The notes beneath the pieces are model-generated. The model worked only from the letters and a program-made list of their open reading frames with translations, was not told the origin of the DNA and made no database searches. From contig OZ038401.1 of NCBI GenBank assembly GCA_964036045.1, positions 34,763,777-34,827,776 of the forward strand: 64,000 nucleotides of DNA, given 5' to 3'. Source of the stretch: Eutreptiella sp. 'Long Island Sound 2002'. Lineage: Eukaryota > Euglenozoa > Euglenophyceae > Eutreptiales > Eutreptiaceae. A program made the translations under genes and the position numbers. This document shows positions 1 to 11,875 of this stretch, in pieces. Position 1 is the stretch's first letter, and every line of letters starts with the position of its first letter.

Positions 1-205
1 TTGTCTCGGTGACCTCGGTGTTCTCCTGTGCAGCCGGTTCCGCTTGCACCTAAGCAGCAAAGGGAGTCTCCTCCTCTGCAACAAGTTCTGTTGTTGCTTC
101 ACCAATAACCTCAATGTTCTAGTCTGCAGCCGGTCCAACCTGGGTGACAGCTTCAAACCCCTCTGCATTAGGCTCAACTTCCGCCTCCATAGTACCCTCA
201 GCCTT
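1..205 (-). pseudogene. Relic of an acidic, Glu/Ala/Val-rich coding repeat
   Basis: Read on the minus strand from about 205 to 1, one frame gives an acidic low-complexity protein rich in Glu, Ala, Val, Pro and Thr. It contains two related segments, PAAD-stop-NIEV and PAAQENTEV. Two in-frame TAG codons (minus-strand codons at about 121-123 and 50-52) interrupt it, so it is called a relic. The frame runs off the left edge, so the rest of the gene is outside the window. No domain is recognised. The coding signal is the amino-acid bias and internal repetition only. Confidence 0.3.
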
Positions 206-3180
206 CTCCTATGTGTGGTGCATCACCGGGATACGCCTCCGCGTCTCTTTAGTGTCTAGGGTGGACCTAACAGGTTTGGCAAGCAGCAAGCAGCAAGCAA
301 GCAACAAGCACACACAAAATGGGGGGAAATCATAGCTCCGTCGTTGGTGTTGGGTTTGGCCACAATTGTGGTGGATGCTACCTATGGGTGTGAGGGACAA
401 CCACACAAAGTATGAGCCAAAAACATACATAGTGGCGGTCGGGAACGGGTGTCACACGTAGTGGGCCTCCGTTTCAAAACCCGTGGAAATCGGCCAAAAA
501 TTGGCCGCTTGGGTGCCTAGGATGTTCATGAAGGGGTCCAATTGCATTGCAAGCAACATGGATGATGAAGAAACACTTTTGATCCCCGCTTGCTGTGTTA
601 TGCGCGTGACTAGTGCCCTACTGACCCCCCTTTTGGGCCCAAAAGACCGCACAATGAGACTTGAAAGGCACCCTTTTTGAATGGCAATTTCAGTTCCACC
701 TTCGTGATTTGTGTTTGATGGCCATGGATCGTGTTGGGCACCCTTATGGTGATAAACAATGATGAAGAGAATCAGTTGCAAGCTATTTATTTGCCGTCAA
801 CACCCTTCAATGCCCCATTTGGGCACCGGGGAGTGATGGAGCGCGCATAGTGCAGGTGCTAGGGCTATGGGGTCACCCGAGGGTCCAAAAATGGTCAAAA
901 ATGTTTTTTTCCATAATTCTACCTAGATCATTTGGGGTGCTCAAACAAGTGGGTTAAGGCTATTTTGAGCTGTATTTGACCCATGTATTAGCCCATGCAA
1001 GTTCCCAAAAAGCCTTCGCGATCCTGTCAACGTTTTTTGTCAAGTACCGGTACTGTTTTATGCCCCTCTTTTTGGCGACCTCTCTTTGTGTTGGCAAGTG
1101 GCTTTCGCTTCACCGCGATCCCATCAATGTCGGCTTAATAATTTGTATCGATATTAATTCTACTGCCCCCCCCCCCTTCCTGTCCTTAGTCTTGGGTGCT
1201 ATCCACTTCATCGCTATCCCGCCATATTTGCTACGGTCGTGCGCGTAATCCATGTACCATTGTTCAGCCACTACAAACCATTACATGCATGGCTCGCTTC
1301 CAGGCTTGCCCCTAGTATCCAGTGCCCAGTGCATCCGAGCAGACCCGCACAGACCATGAAGGGTGGGTTGTGCAGGGAGTCCCATAAGGACAATCACAGT
1401 TTTTGCTTATAACCGGAATGCTGAATTTTACATTGGATACTGCTTTTCTCTCTTGCATGTCCACTCTGCAATAAGGGTATGGAAGCGGTGGGGTACTGCG
1501 GGATAGGTAACCCACGTGGTAACATTTCACCACATCTGAAGACAACAACAAGACAGCAATTCTCCTATGGTCTCCTTACCAAGCAACCATGCTTACCACC
1601 AAGGGGTTTCAACTCCATAGCGGCCGTTTTAGGGGAAGCCTAGACCATTCTGAGAACGCACGCCGTCAAAGTAGTGCGCGGTGCGCACACGGCGCTGATA
1701 GTCCCCCTGTGTATGTATTTTACCCCGTGGCACAAGTACGATTAATGGTGTGTATTCTTGATGCGATGGTACATGTTTTTGGCTAGGTAGGGCAAGGACG
1801 GGGCATCAAATTTGCGTAATTTCAGTGTTGTTGGGGTATGATATTGCCAATGACAACAGAAGCAGTTCCAGCTTGACGCGTGTGGCCGTTCCTCTCCACT
1901 CCCCCTCCACGTGGTAGACATCACACCAAAAAGGATTTCTTCCAGGCAAATCAAATCTTTTAAAGGAAGGGAGGAACCACCACAAAGAGGGTTGTTGGAT
2001 CAAGCATAGGTGTGGGCTCCATATACACCCCAATTTGGGGGTCATTTGAGTCACACACTCGTCTAACCATCCATGCATTACAAGGAGCAACCCCATGTCT
2101 TGCTGATCGATCGGAGAGAGTGCTTGACCAATGCCCCACACTGAAATGTTGGCCATTGAATTTCAAGGCTTCCATGATTGATGAAATGTGCACCGATGGC
2201 AAGGATGGGTTGACCAAATCACCACCATTGTTAGGATGTTTCGAGGTGCCAACAAGCCCCTTACCCGCTAAAAGTGAATCACCCCTTTTTTTTACCCTCC
2301 CACTTGTTTTTGAATGCCACTCAAGGGTCCAAGGGTCGTGTGATCGTGTAATGCCATGGCACATGTTGCCTCATGCCCCATGGAGGACCCACACAACACC
2401 AAACACGGGGGTGGGTCATGCCAATCCCCCCCCCCCTTGCTCATAGCGCACGCGGCTGTGTTTACACCCCCCTTGTCCAGTGTGTGGTGGTGAGCCCTGT
2501 TGGTTGTGCCTTGGTACCCCATCAATTGTGAAGCTGCGGGCCATGGACAGCTTGGAACCTAATGGGGAGATCACATGCTTAGGTCGGTGTGCATTGGCCC
2601 TGCCCCTACCCTTAAGGGCACCACACTATGCAGCGCACTTGGGTGCATTGAGAGCACCCTACAAATCCACTGCAACCACAACTGCGATGTGCATCCACAA
2701 GCCCGGAAGTGGTCTAGGGGCCTATGCCTTACTCCGTATCTAACATGATAGATGCCGCCGGCACGGGGGTTGGATTATGTTGACCTTGTGGCATCCATGC
2801 TACTGTGCATTGACCTTGCAAGCTATAGGACGGTGTATCAACCTTCAGGGCAATTGAATGGCAATCCACCATGTATGAAATCAAATCTTTAACTCATCGT
2901 GAAATCATCATTATGGGAGACAAAATGATTCCGAGATGCATTTCACGATTCCCCAATAGTCGCCCCCCGCCCCTACGGTTGGATACTCCTTTAGTGGATT
3001 AGGTTGGGGAAGAGGTTTACCAATGTAAAAACTGGACCCCCCCCCCCATTTTTGACGTCAACATTTTTGACTCGGCGGAATGATTTTTTGTTTTGGCATT
3101 TTTCAATTTCAGGCTGAAAAACTTCTATTGCCTTCGGCAAGTCCACCTCGCAGAGAATCTACTCCAAGCAACGCACACAC
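206..3180. other. Region without a supportable gene
   Basis: Several overlapping open frames occur on both strands (for example around 1806-2446) but none shows a recognisable domain or a consistent coding bias, so none is called. The stretch holds short C runs near 1166, 2427 and 3040, and one minus-strand copy of a dispersed repeat at 253-315. Upstream ABC transporter exons could lie here, but none was recognised. Confidence 0.4.
253..315 (-). repeat. Dispersed repeat copy with GCTTGC tract
   Basis: The reverse complement reads as a GCTTGC/GCTGC-rich tract followed by AAACCTGTTAGGTCCACCC and TAGACACT. The same arrangement is found on the + strand at about 47705-47775, 48845-48920 and 49090-49125 inside the ~1.14-kb tandem repeat. 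This copy lies about 47 kb away in opposite orientation, so it marks a dispersed family. Confidence 0.65.
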
Positions 3181-4500
3181 AAAATAGGAAAAAAGCGACA
3201 TAAATACGTCCTAAAACATGCTTTACATAGCTTGGATGGTCATTTCAAGTGATCACGGTATCAAAAAAAAAGTTTCGAAAACTTCGATTTTTGAGCTGCC
3301 CAGGGTGAAAAACTGCATAAGCAGGTTGTGCACCAATCCCTTGGGAGAATCCCCCCCCCCCCAAAGCTAATACCCAAATAGGGTGAAAAACACGTACATA
3401 CGGCCTAAAACATGCTTCACACACCTTGGATGGTCATTTTAAGTGAGCACAATCTTGAAATAACAAAATCTTGAACACTTCGATTTTTGAGCTGTCCAAG
3501 GTGAAAAACTGCATAGGCAGGTTGTGTACCAATCCCTTGGGAGACCCCCCCCCCCCCCCCCCGCCCCCGGAGCTAATCGCCAAATACGGTGAAAAACACA
3601 TACATACGGCCTAAAACATGCTTTACATACTTTGGATGGTCATTTTAAGTGAGCACAATATAAAAAAAGTAAGTTTCAAAAACTTCGATTTTTGAGCTGC
3701 CCAAGGTGAAAAAAATGCATCAGCAGGTTGTGTACCGATCCCTTGGGAGACACGCCCCCCGTGCGCCCAATACCCAAATAGGGCAAAAAACACGTAAATA
3801 CGGCCTAAAACATGCTTTACATAGCTTGGATGGTCATTTTAAGTGAGCACAATATCAAAAAAGCAAGTTTCAAAAACTTCGATTTTTGAGCCGCCCAGGG
3901 TGAAAAACTGCCTCAGCAGGTTGTGTAGCAATCCCTTGGGAGACCCCCCCCCCCCCCCCGGACCTAATACCCAAATAGGGTGAAAACCACGTAAATACAG
4001 CCTAAAACATGCTCTACATACCTTGGATGGTCATATTGTGTGGTCGCAATATCAAAAAAATAATGTTCGAAAACTTCGATTTTTGAGCTCTATAGGGTGA
4101 AAAACTGAGTCAGCAGGTTGTGTAGCAATCCCTTGGGAGACCCCCCCCCCCCCGGACCTAATACCCAAGTAGGGTGAAAACCACGTAAATACAGCCTAAA
4201 ACATGCTCTACATACCTTGGATGGTCATATTGTGTGGTCGCAATATCAAAAAAATAATGTTCGAAAACTTCGATTTTTGAGCTCTATAGGGTGAAAAACT
4301 GCATAAGCAGGTTGTGTACCAACCCACTTACTGGGCCATTATTACAGCCTAAAACATGCTCTACATACCTTGGATGGTCATATTGTGTGGTCGCAATATC
4401 AAAAAAATAATGTTCGAAAACTTCGATTTTTGAGCTCTATAGGGTGAAAAACTGCATAAGCAGGTTGTGTACCAACCCACTTACTGGGCCATTATTGGTG
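3181..4500 (+). repeat. Tandem satellite, unit about 150-210 bp
   Basis: At least seven units begin with CCTAAAACATGCT, near 3211, 3404, 3611, 3804, 4001, 4194 and 4349. Each unit continues with TGGATGGTCAT, a short A run, AACTTCGATTTTTGAGCT, GGTGAAAAACTGCAT, GCAGGTTGTGTA and usually a variable run of C. The last units are shorter and lack the C run. Units with inverted orientation occur at about 14390-15010. No coding frame is supported. Confidence 0.85.
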
Positions 4501-5125
4501 GAATTAGTCATTTCGCGTCTTTGGCACGGGTTGTGACCGGCTCTCAGCAAGGCTAGAGTCTGCAAAAAACGTCCTTTCGTAGTAGGCATATACTGTCACA
4601 ACATCCCCACTCACACCCCTCAGAGAGCCTATCACGGGGTCACCGAGGTCGCCAAAACCGCCAACATACCAAAAATGGCTGAAAAAGTGCATAAACTGCA
4701 TTAAGTGCTCGTCCCACTCCGCCCCATACAAACCCCATGGAGTCCGGACCCGGAAACACTTTTTCGGCTGAAAATCGAAAAAAACCAAAAGATTCATGAT
4801 TCTCGACCCAAAAAAAGGGGGGGTCATTTTTTCAACATTTTCGATCCCCCCCCCCCCCACCCCACCTCCCTCAAAACCTCAAAAAAGTGGGTTTCAAGTG
4901 GGGGGGGTCTGGGGGGGTCTGGACCAAAAACTTATTGGGGGATGCGTTTATTGGACAAAAAAATGATTTTACAAGGGGTTAAACCAACAATTCAACCCCT
5001 TGGGGTAGGGTACGCGAATAGGCCCAAAAAGGCCAAAATGGGGGGTATGTGGCGTTTTCCCCTATATACGCCTGCCTGGCTTTGATCTAACAACCTCTGC
5101 GAGGTGATTTTCAGACCCCTCCATT
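4501..5125 (+). repeat. Dispersed repeat block flanking the satellite
   Basis: This block is the reverse complement, with divergence, of about 13775-14395. Shared landmarks are TTTGGCACGGGTTGTGA, the pair CTCACACC and GTGACAGTATATGCC, the segment around CCGAAAAAG, and the end containing CCTGCCTGGCTTTGATC and AACAACCTCTGCGAGGTGA. It also holds the ACAAGGGGTTAAA module (4926-5000), which recurs near 7500, 11300, 13262(-) and 13905(-). Open frames here mirror the repeat and are not called as genes. Confidence 0.75.
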
Positions 5126-6259
5126 TTGGTGGGTTTGCTTGGACAACGGGGGCTTTCAACACTTACACGCGTTTTAGACCCCTTGTGCCCCAAAATGGAA
5201 CTGTCCAGAAGTCATTTTGTCGAAGTTGTGACCACCCACAATGATGAAATATCTCATGTAAAACAGGTTTTAGGCCTTCTTTGTATGTTTTTCGCCCCGT
5301 TTGGCCGTTTGGCCGTTGGGTGCCGGGTTGGGATCCTTTCCAAGGGACTTTGGTGTTGCAGGTTCCAGCCCCAACAGCTGAAGAATCCAATTTTCCAAGC
5401 CAAGTTTTCGTTGCTGTGACCACCCACAGTGATCAAATAGCAGCTGTAAAGCAAGGGATGGCATGGTATCATTTGCCACGGCCACTGGATTGTGAACTGT
5501 GGGCACGGACAGTAATTGGTCCCTCTTCGGGGCAATAGAACTTAGGCTCATTGCAGGTCCCAAAAGTGTGTTTGGCCTTTGAGAGTACGTTGGCGTGCCG
5601 GGTGCGGCGGACAAAGTTTTCCCACGCTTTGGTCTGGCCCCTCGAGTTGGGGTTAAGGACTCCCACTCTTCGGCGTGGCCACTTGAGTGGTCCGTCACGC
5701 AGGATTCTTTGATTTTGAGGTGGGTGGCCATGATGGGGCCTACAAGGGTAGGGTGCATGTGATCGCCCCATTTGTTGGGCGAAAAAATGGGAATTTAATT
5801 GATCGCCAACAGTCATACAATGTGCTTATGCTTAGGGTTCCTGGGCTAGAGGAGGGAGTGATATTTGGGGGTAAAGCATGGTGATAGATGGCCGGAAGAT
5901 TCATTTGGATGCCGGGCGTGCCGGGCACGCGCCGGGCAAACATGCCCTCTTTGACTGAACAACTATTCACTTTTTCTCCACACCGCACCCATTCTTTTTG
6001 CTTCATCCTCTGTTTTCATGCTTCGTTTTTGCATTGTTTTCCAACCGTGCCCAGAATTCCTTTCTGGGGCTGTGTTTGGATCCGTCCCCCTACGGTACTC
6101 TCCATTGATGTAGCTAGAGGGGCACCGGATGCTGTGAGTGGTGGCCAGCAAGCAAGGGTCAGAGATCCCCAACCTCTTTGTTCGCCTCCCCCAACCGCCA
6201 AGTGTCTGCCTGGTCGTTGTGGCACCAGTCATCATGTCCTCTCATTCTCTGTCCGTCAG
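5126..6259. other. Non-coding stretch upstream of first recognised exon
   Basis: No supported gene. Overlapping open frames on both strands (5126-5538 +, 5254-5816 -) show no recognisable domain. Two related segments with GTGACCACCCACA lie near 5227 and 5417. A polypyrimidine tract ending in CAG at 6241-6259 serves as the acceptor of the first recognised ABC transporter exon. Confidence 0.4.
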
Positions 6260-6422
6260 GCTGCATGAGCCTGCTTACATATCTAGTCAAAATCTACAGC
6301 CTCAACCGCGCCGGCGAAAAGCTGACCGCAAGACTCCGTGTACTTCTCTTCCGTGCCCTCCTACGCCAGGACATTGGCTTTTTTGACATGCCAGGCAATG
6401 AATCCGGGGCTCTTTGTGCCAG
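6260..6422 (+). CDS. ABC transporter (ABCB type), exon 1 of those visible: membrane-domain coupling region
   Basis: The exon encodes a segment matching the transmembrane domain of P-glycoprotein/MDR-type ABC exporters: a helix followed by RAGEKLTARLR, a stretch corresponding to the coupling helix (RALLRQDIGFFD), and the conserved N-x-x-GAL-x-R before the next helix. These proteins export lipids or hydrophobic compounds across membranes using ATP. The acceptor is TCTGTCCGTCAG and the donor is AG|GTATGC. The exon starts in phase with one base from a missing upstream exon and ends with AG, which joins G of the next exon to make Arg. There are no stops. Whether it belongs to the first or second half of a full transporter, or to a half transporter, cannot be decided without the missing ends. 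Confidence 0.9.
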
Positions 6423-7494
6423 GTATGCTGGGGCGCAAGCCAGATAACCTTTGGGGCACTATTGCAAAACAGGGATCACGAGGATATGGCCAGCGCCATA
6501 GGTTGGAGTGACGTCACTCCCTAGCACCCTCCATTCACAGCAGCTCACAGCCTATAGCCTGTGCACCAGAGCACAGGCGCTGGCAGCACCCTATCCCAGT
6601 GCAGCCCCTTGTATGGCCGAGCAAAGGTCCTGGCACCCCCAAGACAGGAAGCGCAGCTACTGGCAGTGCCAATGCTGCTTTGGGGTGGCAGCCCCAAAAG
6701 CACTCTGTGCACTGGGGCATAGGTGCTGGGAGTTCCAATACACCCCTGCACACCAGGGCGCAGTCCCTGTGCAACGCTGTGTAATGGAGCACAACTGCTT
6801 GAATCTTTCATGCAGCCCTCTGTGCCGGAGCGACGCTGCTAGCAGTCGCAAGGCAACTTTGTGTGACTAAGCACAGCATATGTCCCCCAGCACACAGAGC
6901 AGGTACTGGGAGTCCCAACTCAGCCCCGTAAGCCGTCGGTTGAGTGCCACCACTCTCAATGCAGCACTGTGCTGGTCAGCCAAAGCCTTTTCAGAGTGGC
7001 CATTTCCCACAAGGGATGCCAGCAATCTGGGTAGCATCCTCAGCCCCGCCGCTCCATAGAGATTCCACTGGCTCCCCAAGACCGCCACAAATGCTGCCTT
7101 AACGAAAAATGGCTTGAATGTGCATAAGCTGCATACATGCACGTCCCACACCAATACCCATACTGCCCAAGTGTCCCACATAGTTGGCACCTTACCAATT
7201 GACTCAAATTCAAATTGCAAAATTCTATTGCCTTCCGCAAGTTCTTGCAGAAAGTTTGTTGTAACAAAATATCACGCAGTTGGCCAATAATTTCAGCTTG
7301 TTGATGAAGAACTGCTCAACCTGATTTTGCAATAGGTGCTCACCACCCCGAGCAGGCAATGGCCAAATGCAGCGAAAACAGATAAAGAGGCTGCAAATCA
7401 TGCATCACACGTTATGTTTGACCAGTGTGAGTGGTCACAATGTTAAAAAGAGCAGATTTGGAATTTCGAATTCGGGAGTGCTCAAAATCAAAAA

Positions 7495-7660
7495 ATCCAT
7501 TGGGGAATCGTTTTGTCGGGCAAAATAAAGATTTTACAAGGGGTTAAACATCCAATACCATGCCTGGGGAATGCTACGCGAACGACCCCCCAAAAGGGGG
7601 TTGCATGGCGTCCGTGCCTACGCTTGATCTAACAACCTTTCTTCGAAGTGATTACACGAA
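7495..7660 (+). repeat. Copy of the ACAAGGGG dispersed module
   Basis: Holds ATTTTACAAGGGGTTAAACA followed at about 90-100 bp by TTGATCTAACAACCT. The same order and spacing occur at 4926-5110 (+) and reversed at about 13130-13325 and 13780-13985. It is probably part of one mobile family. No coding capacity is visible. Confidence 0.6.
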
Positions 7661-8117
7661 TCACAACATACATGGTCCATGGGGGTGGTCCTTAAGGGCG
7701 GTCCTCAACAACAAACGTTTTTCAGGCTTCTTAAGGCCCCCCCTGCCCGGCCTAAAAACGGCTAAGTGCTCATCTGTGGGGCCCAATAGGGGGGATGATC
7801 TTGGACACCCGGAGACAGCACCCAGCACCTGTCATGGGTCAGGGGGTCCATGTGGAAGAAAAAAGTGGAATGGGACCTCGAGTGGTAGCTGTACGCCAAC
7901 CAAGTTTTGACCCCCCCCCCCCCCCCATGCAGAAACAAAAGGGGTCCCCAGGTACAGGGGTTGAAACTGTCCAGGCAGTTTTCAGCCTCAACAGCTTATC
8001 CCCCTGAAACTGGATACCACATTTTGTTGGCAGGGTCAAAAGTTTGTGCCTTGAAGGATTTGAACCAGCGTGTCTTAAAAAAGCATATGAGCTGACCGCC
8101 AGCGTGCCAGCGGCGTT

Positions 8118-8190
8118 TGGCTGGGATTGGACCTGCTGCCATGCTGCCAGGCAGGGTGTCAGGTGAGTGTTCTACCACTCGACCACTGTT
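8118..8190 (-). repeat. tRNA-derived SINE head
   Basis: On the minus strand there is an A-box-like GTGGTCGAGTGGTAGAACAC and, about 45 bp downstream, a B-box-like GGTCCAATCCCAGCC, spaced as in an RNA polymerase III type 2 promoter. A second B-box-like CTGGTTCAAATCC (minus) lies at about 8050-8065. The fold is too imperfect for a functional tRNA, and a dispersed SINE is the simplest reading. Confidence 0.5.
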
Positions 8191-8277
8191 TGTTCATGCA
8201 TGCAGTGGGGAACACTGCCCCACTGTGTGAGATGTAGGTTGCCACCAAGAAGCCAAAAATGTGTGTTTCTGCCTACT

Positions 8278-8385
8278 TGTCTGCCTACCTGCTTGCCCGA
8301 CTAACTGCTTGACTGACTGCTTGACTGACTGACTGCTTGACTGACTGATTGCCTGACTGACTAACTGATTGGCTGACTCACGCTC
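8278..8385 (+). repeat. Microsatellite of CTGACTGACTGCTTGA type
   Basis: Imperfect tandem array of CTGA/CTTG tetramers. Confidence 0.85.
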
Positions 8386-8866
8386 ACACTGGGCTCTACA
8401 GCTTCCATGCTTTGCTCACAAGAGACATCCTTGCCGTTGGGTGGTGGTTGCATGAACACTCTCTTGAGTGGCACAACCTTCCATGGCCACTCCTGCCACA
8501 GAGGAGGACACCTGTCCCAAGGTCGTCATCCTCGGACAGTGGCGCAAGGTGCTGGATAGCTACCCCAAAGATGCATCCGGACAGCTACACCGTGACCAGC
8601 AGTTCTAAGCAGAGCTGACCAAGCAAGGGGTAGCTGGGTTGCACGAGGCTTGTCAGCGGCACACCAGTCCCGGGGATTGGAAAATTAAAAAAAAATGCAA
8701 TTTTGGCAATACTCATGTGATATGTACAATTGCCGGTTCCGTATGGCACCCCATAGCGACCTTAATGATGGGACGCCAAGTCCACAAAGCACCAAGTACT
8801 CTGTGTGGTCACCCATTAGTTGGGACTCAGCCAATATAACATAGTACCCCCCCCCCCCCCTTGTAT

Positions 8867-9360
8867 AAGCTACGCCCTTGTCCAAGCTACAATAGGCGTA
8901 GGGACCGTAATAATTGTGTGCGTAATTTTAATTACGTACGAAATGCAGTGCGGCCACATAAGACATGGGTTTGTCGTCACAGTTGCCAATTACATGGAGC
9001 CATGGACACATGCAACATGCCACATGCAAGGCAAGCTCATTCCCAAGAATTTGAACTTGTCCGAGCCCAAACCAGCCCCTAAGCCTCAGCCAAAGGCATC
9101 TTCAAGTGGTGAGCATGTGCTATTGTTCCACATGGTGTATGGTCGCAAGAAGGGTTTTCCAAGCCGAACATTTGTAGGCTTCGCATTCTTCATTGCTTGT
9201 GCCAACATGGGTGTGAACCTGAAATTTTCATGTTCCCAAGGCTGTCTTGTGTTTGCATACACTTGGAAATGTGGGCAGAGGTCAAGGTGCACCCATACCA
9301 TGCGCGCGCACGTTTGTGTCGGTAGCTGTATGTGTTTCGCGCAAGCTACGCCCTTGTCCA
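8867..9360. repeat. Pair of direct repeats, AAGCTACGCCCTTGTCCAAG
   Basis: The 20-base motif occurs at about 8867 and again at about 9341, next to a C run (8849-8862) and a G run (9361-9374). The copies are in the same orientation, 474 bp apart. They may be ends of a small element. No target duplication was found. Confidence 0.5.
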
Positions 9361-10057
9361 AGGGGGGGGGGGGGGCTTACAATTGGGACTTGGCACTGGA
9401 AACAAAATCAGGCCCAATAAAAGAGTCCTGACAAGGCCATGGCCAACATCAGTGTGCATAGGGAACAAAACTGGGTGTCATAGAAAAAAGAGAGCCTGGC
9501 GGGGCCATAGCCAACGTTAGTGCCACCATTTAATCGAGACGCAACCAAAATAAGGATATGGAAAGATGGGACTGAAAAGATATCCACTTAGATGCGCTCA
9601 AGGCCCGGAGGCTCCTGCATGCATTGTGAAGACCCCTACAGGCAGTGGCACAAATGGAAATACTGTGTGTGGCCACCAAGGCATTTGGATGCGGCCAATA
9701 CAATAGCATGTTTATACACTCCACCTGTGGTACACCAAATAGGCAGGGGAAAATATGCTAATGCGAAAAGCCCACAAAACATGCACATGCTACAAGTAGT
9801 TGCAGAATGCACATTTGTAGATGAGGTCCGCCTTTGTACGTGAGGACCTGGGAATTTTTTTAAAAACGAGATTACATGACTTACCTCAGAAAAAAATTAC
9901 ACGCAGCGACAGCAGGTTTTTTCACCATTTTGGTTTTTTTCCCACAATAACACAACTTGCTGCAAAAACAAAAATACATGACTTTACCGCAAACAACCAA
10001 AAATTACACGACCTGGCAATTTTTTTGTACACAATTCTCAATTTTCACCCTCGGACC

Positions 10058-10146
10058 ACCAACTGCCAACTGCCGCCAACCACCAATCGCCAACCACCCG
10101 CCGCCGCCAACCACCGCCAACTGCCACCAACCACCAACCGTCAACT
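10058..10146 (+). repeat. CCAAC/CCGCCAAC low-complexity tract
   Basis: Irregular repetition of CCAACCACC and CCGCCAACTG. Only short frames are open. Confidence 0.8.
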
Positions 10147-11296
10147 GCCAAGCTTTGAAGTAGAGAAGGTCCCATGACCAGGAAGCAGAGACTGTCCCCG
10201 TCCCCGTGAGCGCTAGTTTATGTTGGCGTTACGAAGCCTTTTTTTTTTCCCTTAACGACCCCAATGAGGCCGGCATGGGTTGATTGGGTGGTTTCTGGGT
10301 GACCTCCAACAACCCAAGGGGACCGTTGGGCCGTTGTTGGGTGATCATTTCATGACAATGGGAGTGCGTATGAACCCATGGGGAGCCATGTAGCACCAAT
10401 TAGGCTCTCCTAGTGGTGCTGAGTGGCCCCAAAATGCATCTTGGGCCTGTTTGCACTGTGGTGGGCAAAACTTGCCCATCCTATAGTGCATGATTCATAG
10501 CAGTTTCAGCCTCCACATCATGCCACTTATCTCTCTTTCAGGTGCCGTGCTGAAGCCAATATAATTTCAGTGCAAAAGATGATTTTGCAACTTTCAAGCA
10601 TGCCAAAGCTGGCCCTACACAGGGCTAGAGGGTGCAAATCATGTCCTTTTGCATCCCACCATGATTATCCTGTCACATAATACCCCATCCCACTTCTAGG
10701 GGTTTGCCGCCAGGTCACTCAGGCCACAAGAAAACAATCTTGGGCATTTGGTTGAAGGGCCATTTCTATTGCAAATAGTGGTTTTACACTTTTGAATTGC
10801 ACAGCCAGCCCAAGGCAAAGCTAGAGGCTGCTAGCCATGTTCTTTTGTATCTTGATATGATTTTCTGTCCAAACATCCCTAGTCCTACCCCCATCGGGGC
10901 GTGCCATAGGGTCACTGAGAGGCCCGACACGCCCTTGCAACAAAACTGGCTCAAAGCTGCATAAATTACATTAGGATTCATCCCATGCAGCCCACAAAAA
11001 TGGTATTCAACAAAATCGTTTGGCTCAAAATTGAGAAATTCCAAACAATGCACACTTTTCGACCCAAAGAAAGGTGTGTTTGTATGTGGGATGGGGGGCT
11101 CATTTTTTTGACACCCCCCCCCCTGAAAAGTATATTTTTACCTAGGGATCAGGGACACCAGCAAGAGCACCGGCCGCAGCCGCCGACAGAAAGCAGCAAC
11201 CCGACGGAACATGCGAAGGGAAGAACGGGTGACTCTCCGGGGCCCCGTAAAGAAACAACAACCAGACGGAATGCCACACAGGGGGGCTCCCAACCA

Positions 11297-11365
11297 AAAA
11301 GTCACCGGGGAATATTTTATTTTGACAAATTATGATTCTACAAGGGGTCAAATCCAACCCAATTG
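11297..11365 (+). repeat. Copy of the ACAAGGGG dispersed module
   Basis: Contains GGGGAATATTTTATTTTGAC and CTACAAGGGGTCAAATCC, matching the modules near 4926 and 7500. Confidence 0.5.
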
Positions 11366-11811
11366 AGCTATGGTACACAATCAGCCTAAAAAGGGCTGCA
11401 TGTGACATCGTAATTCAAAAGATTCGCAATTTTACACCCAACAAATGGGGTTGTCTGTTTTTTTTTACGCCGCCCACCCCTGCGTCCCCACCCCCACCCC
11501 ACCCCCATCACAAAAAAGTGGATTTTCAGGAGTGAGGGGGAACTACATCCTGGGTCTGGGGGTGGTGCTCACTGGACATGCTATTACTGCGCGTTGTGGC
11601 CTGCCAATGCTTGGGTCACCGGCCTGCATTAATACCCACACCTGTGACCCTGGCCAAGCTCCAGCCCTGACTTGTGAATTATGTCCTTCTTCACTTGTAC
11701 AAGCACCCCAAGGCTCTGCAATGTGCTGTTGTGCTGTCTATTTTCGCAACGTCCCTGCACAGCTCTGCACAGCACAGTGTAAGCTGCAGAATAAGTGCAT
11801 TTGCGTCTCAG

Positions 11812-11875
11812 GTTGGCCTCAGACACAACTGAAATCCAGCACGTGTTTGGCGGTGCCATTGGTACCAACGTGCAG
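11812..11875 (+). CDS. ABC transporter exon 2: start of a membrane helix pair
   Basis: Acceptor TTTGCGTCTCAG, donor CAG|GTATGG. The 64 bases begin by completing the Arg codon of exon 1 and encode LASDTTEIQHVFGGAIGTNV plus Gln. This matches the L-A-x-D-x-x-x-I segment with its following Gly residues, which leads from the coupling helix into the next transmembrane helix of ABCB proteins. It ends in phase 0 and joins directly to the exon at 12868. Confidence 0.9.

Larger units (their letters stand above)
6423..11811 (+). other. Intron after visible exon 1 (5389 bp)
   Basis: GT..AG intron of the ABC transporter gene. It contains a tRNA-derived SINE, a GACT-type microsatellite, a pair of AAGCTACGCCC repeats, a CCAAC-rich tract and two copies of the ACAAGGGG module. 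Diverged copies of one segment, spaced about 200 bp, lie at 10545-10700 and 10745-10905. Open frames in it (for example 6508-7220 and 8820-9431) have no recognisable domain and are not called as genes. Confidence 0.8.
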
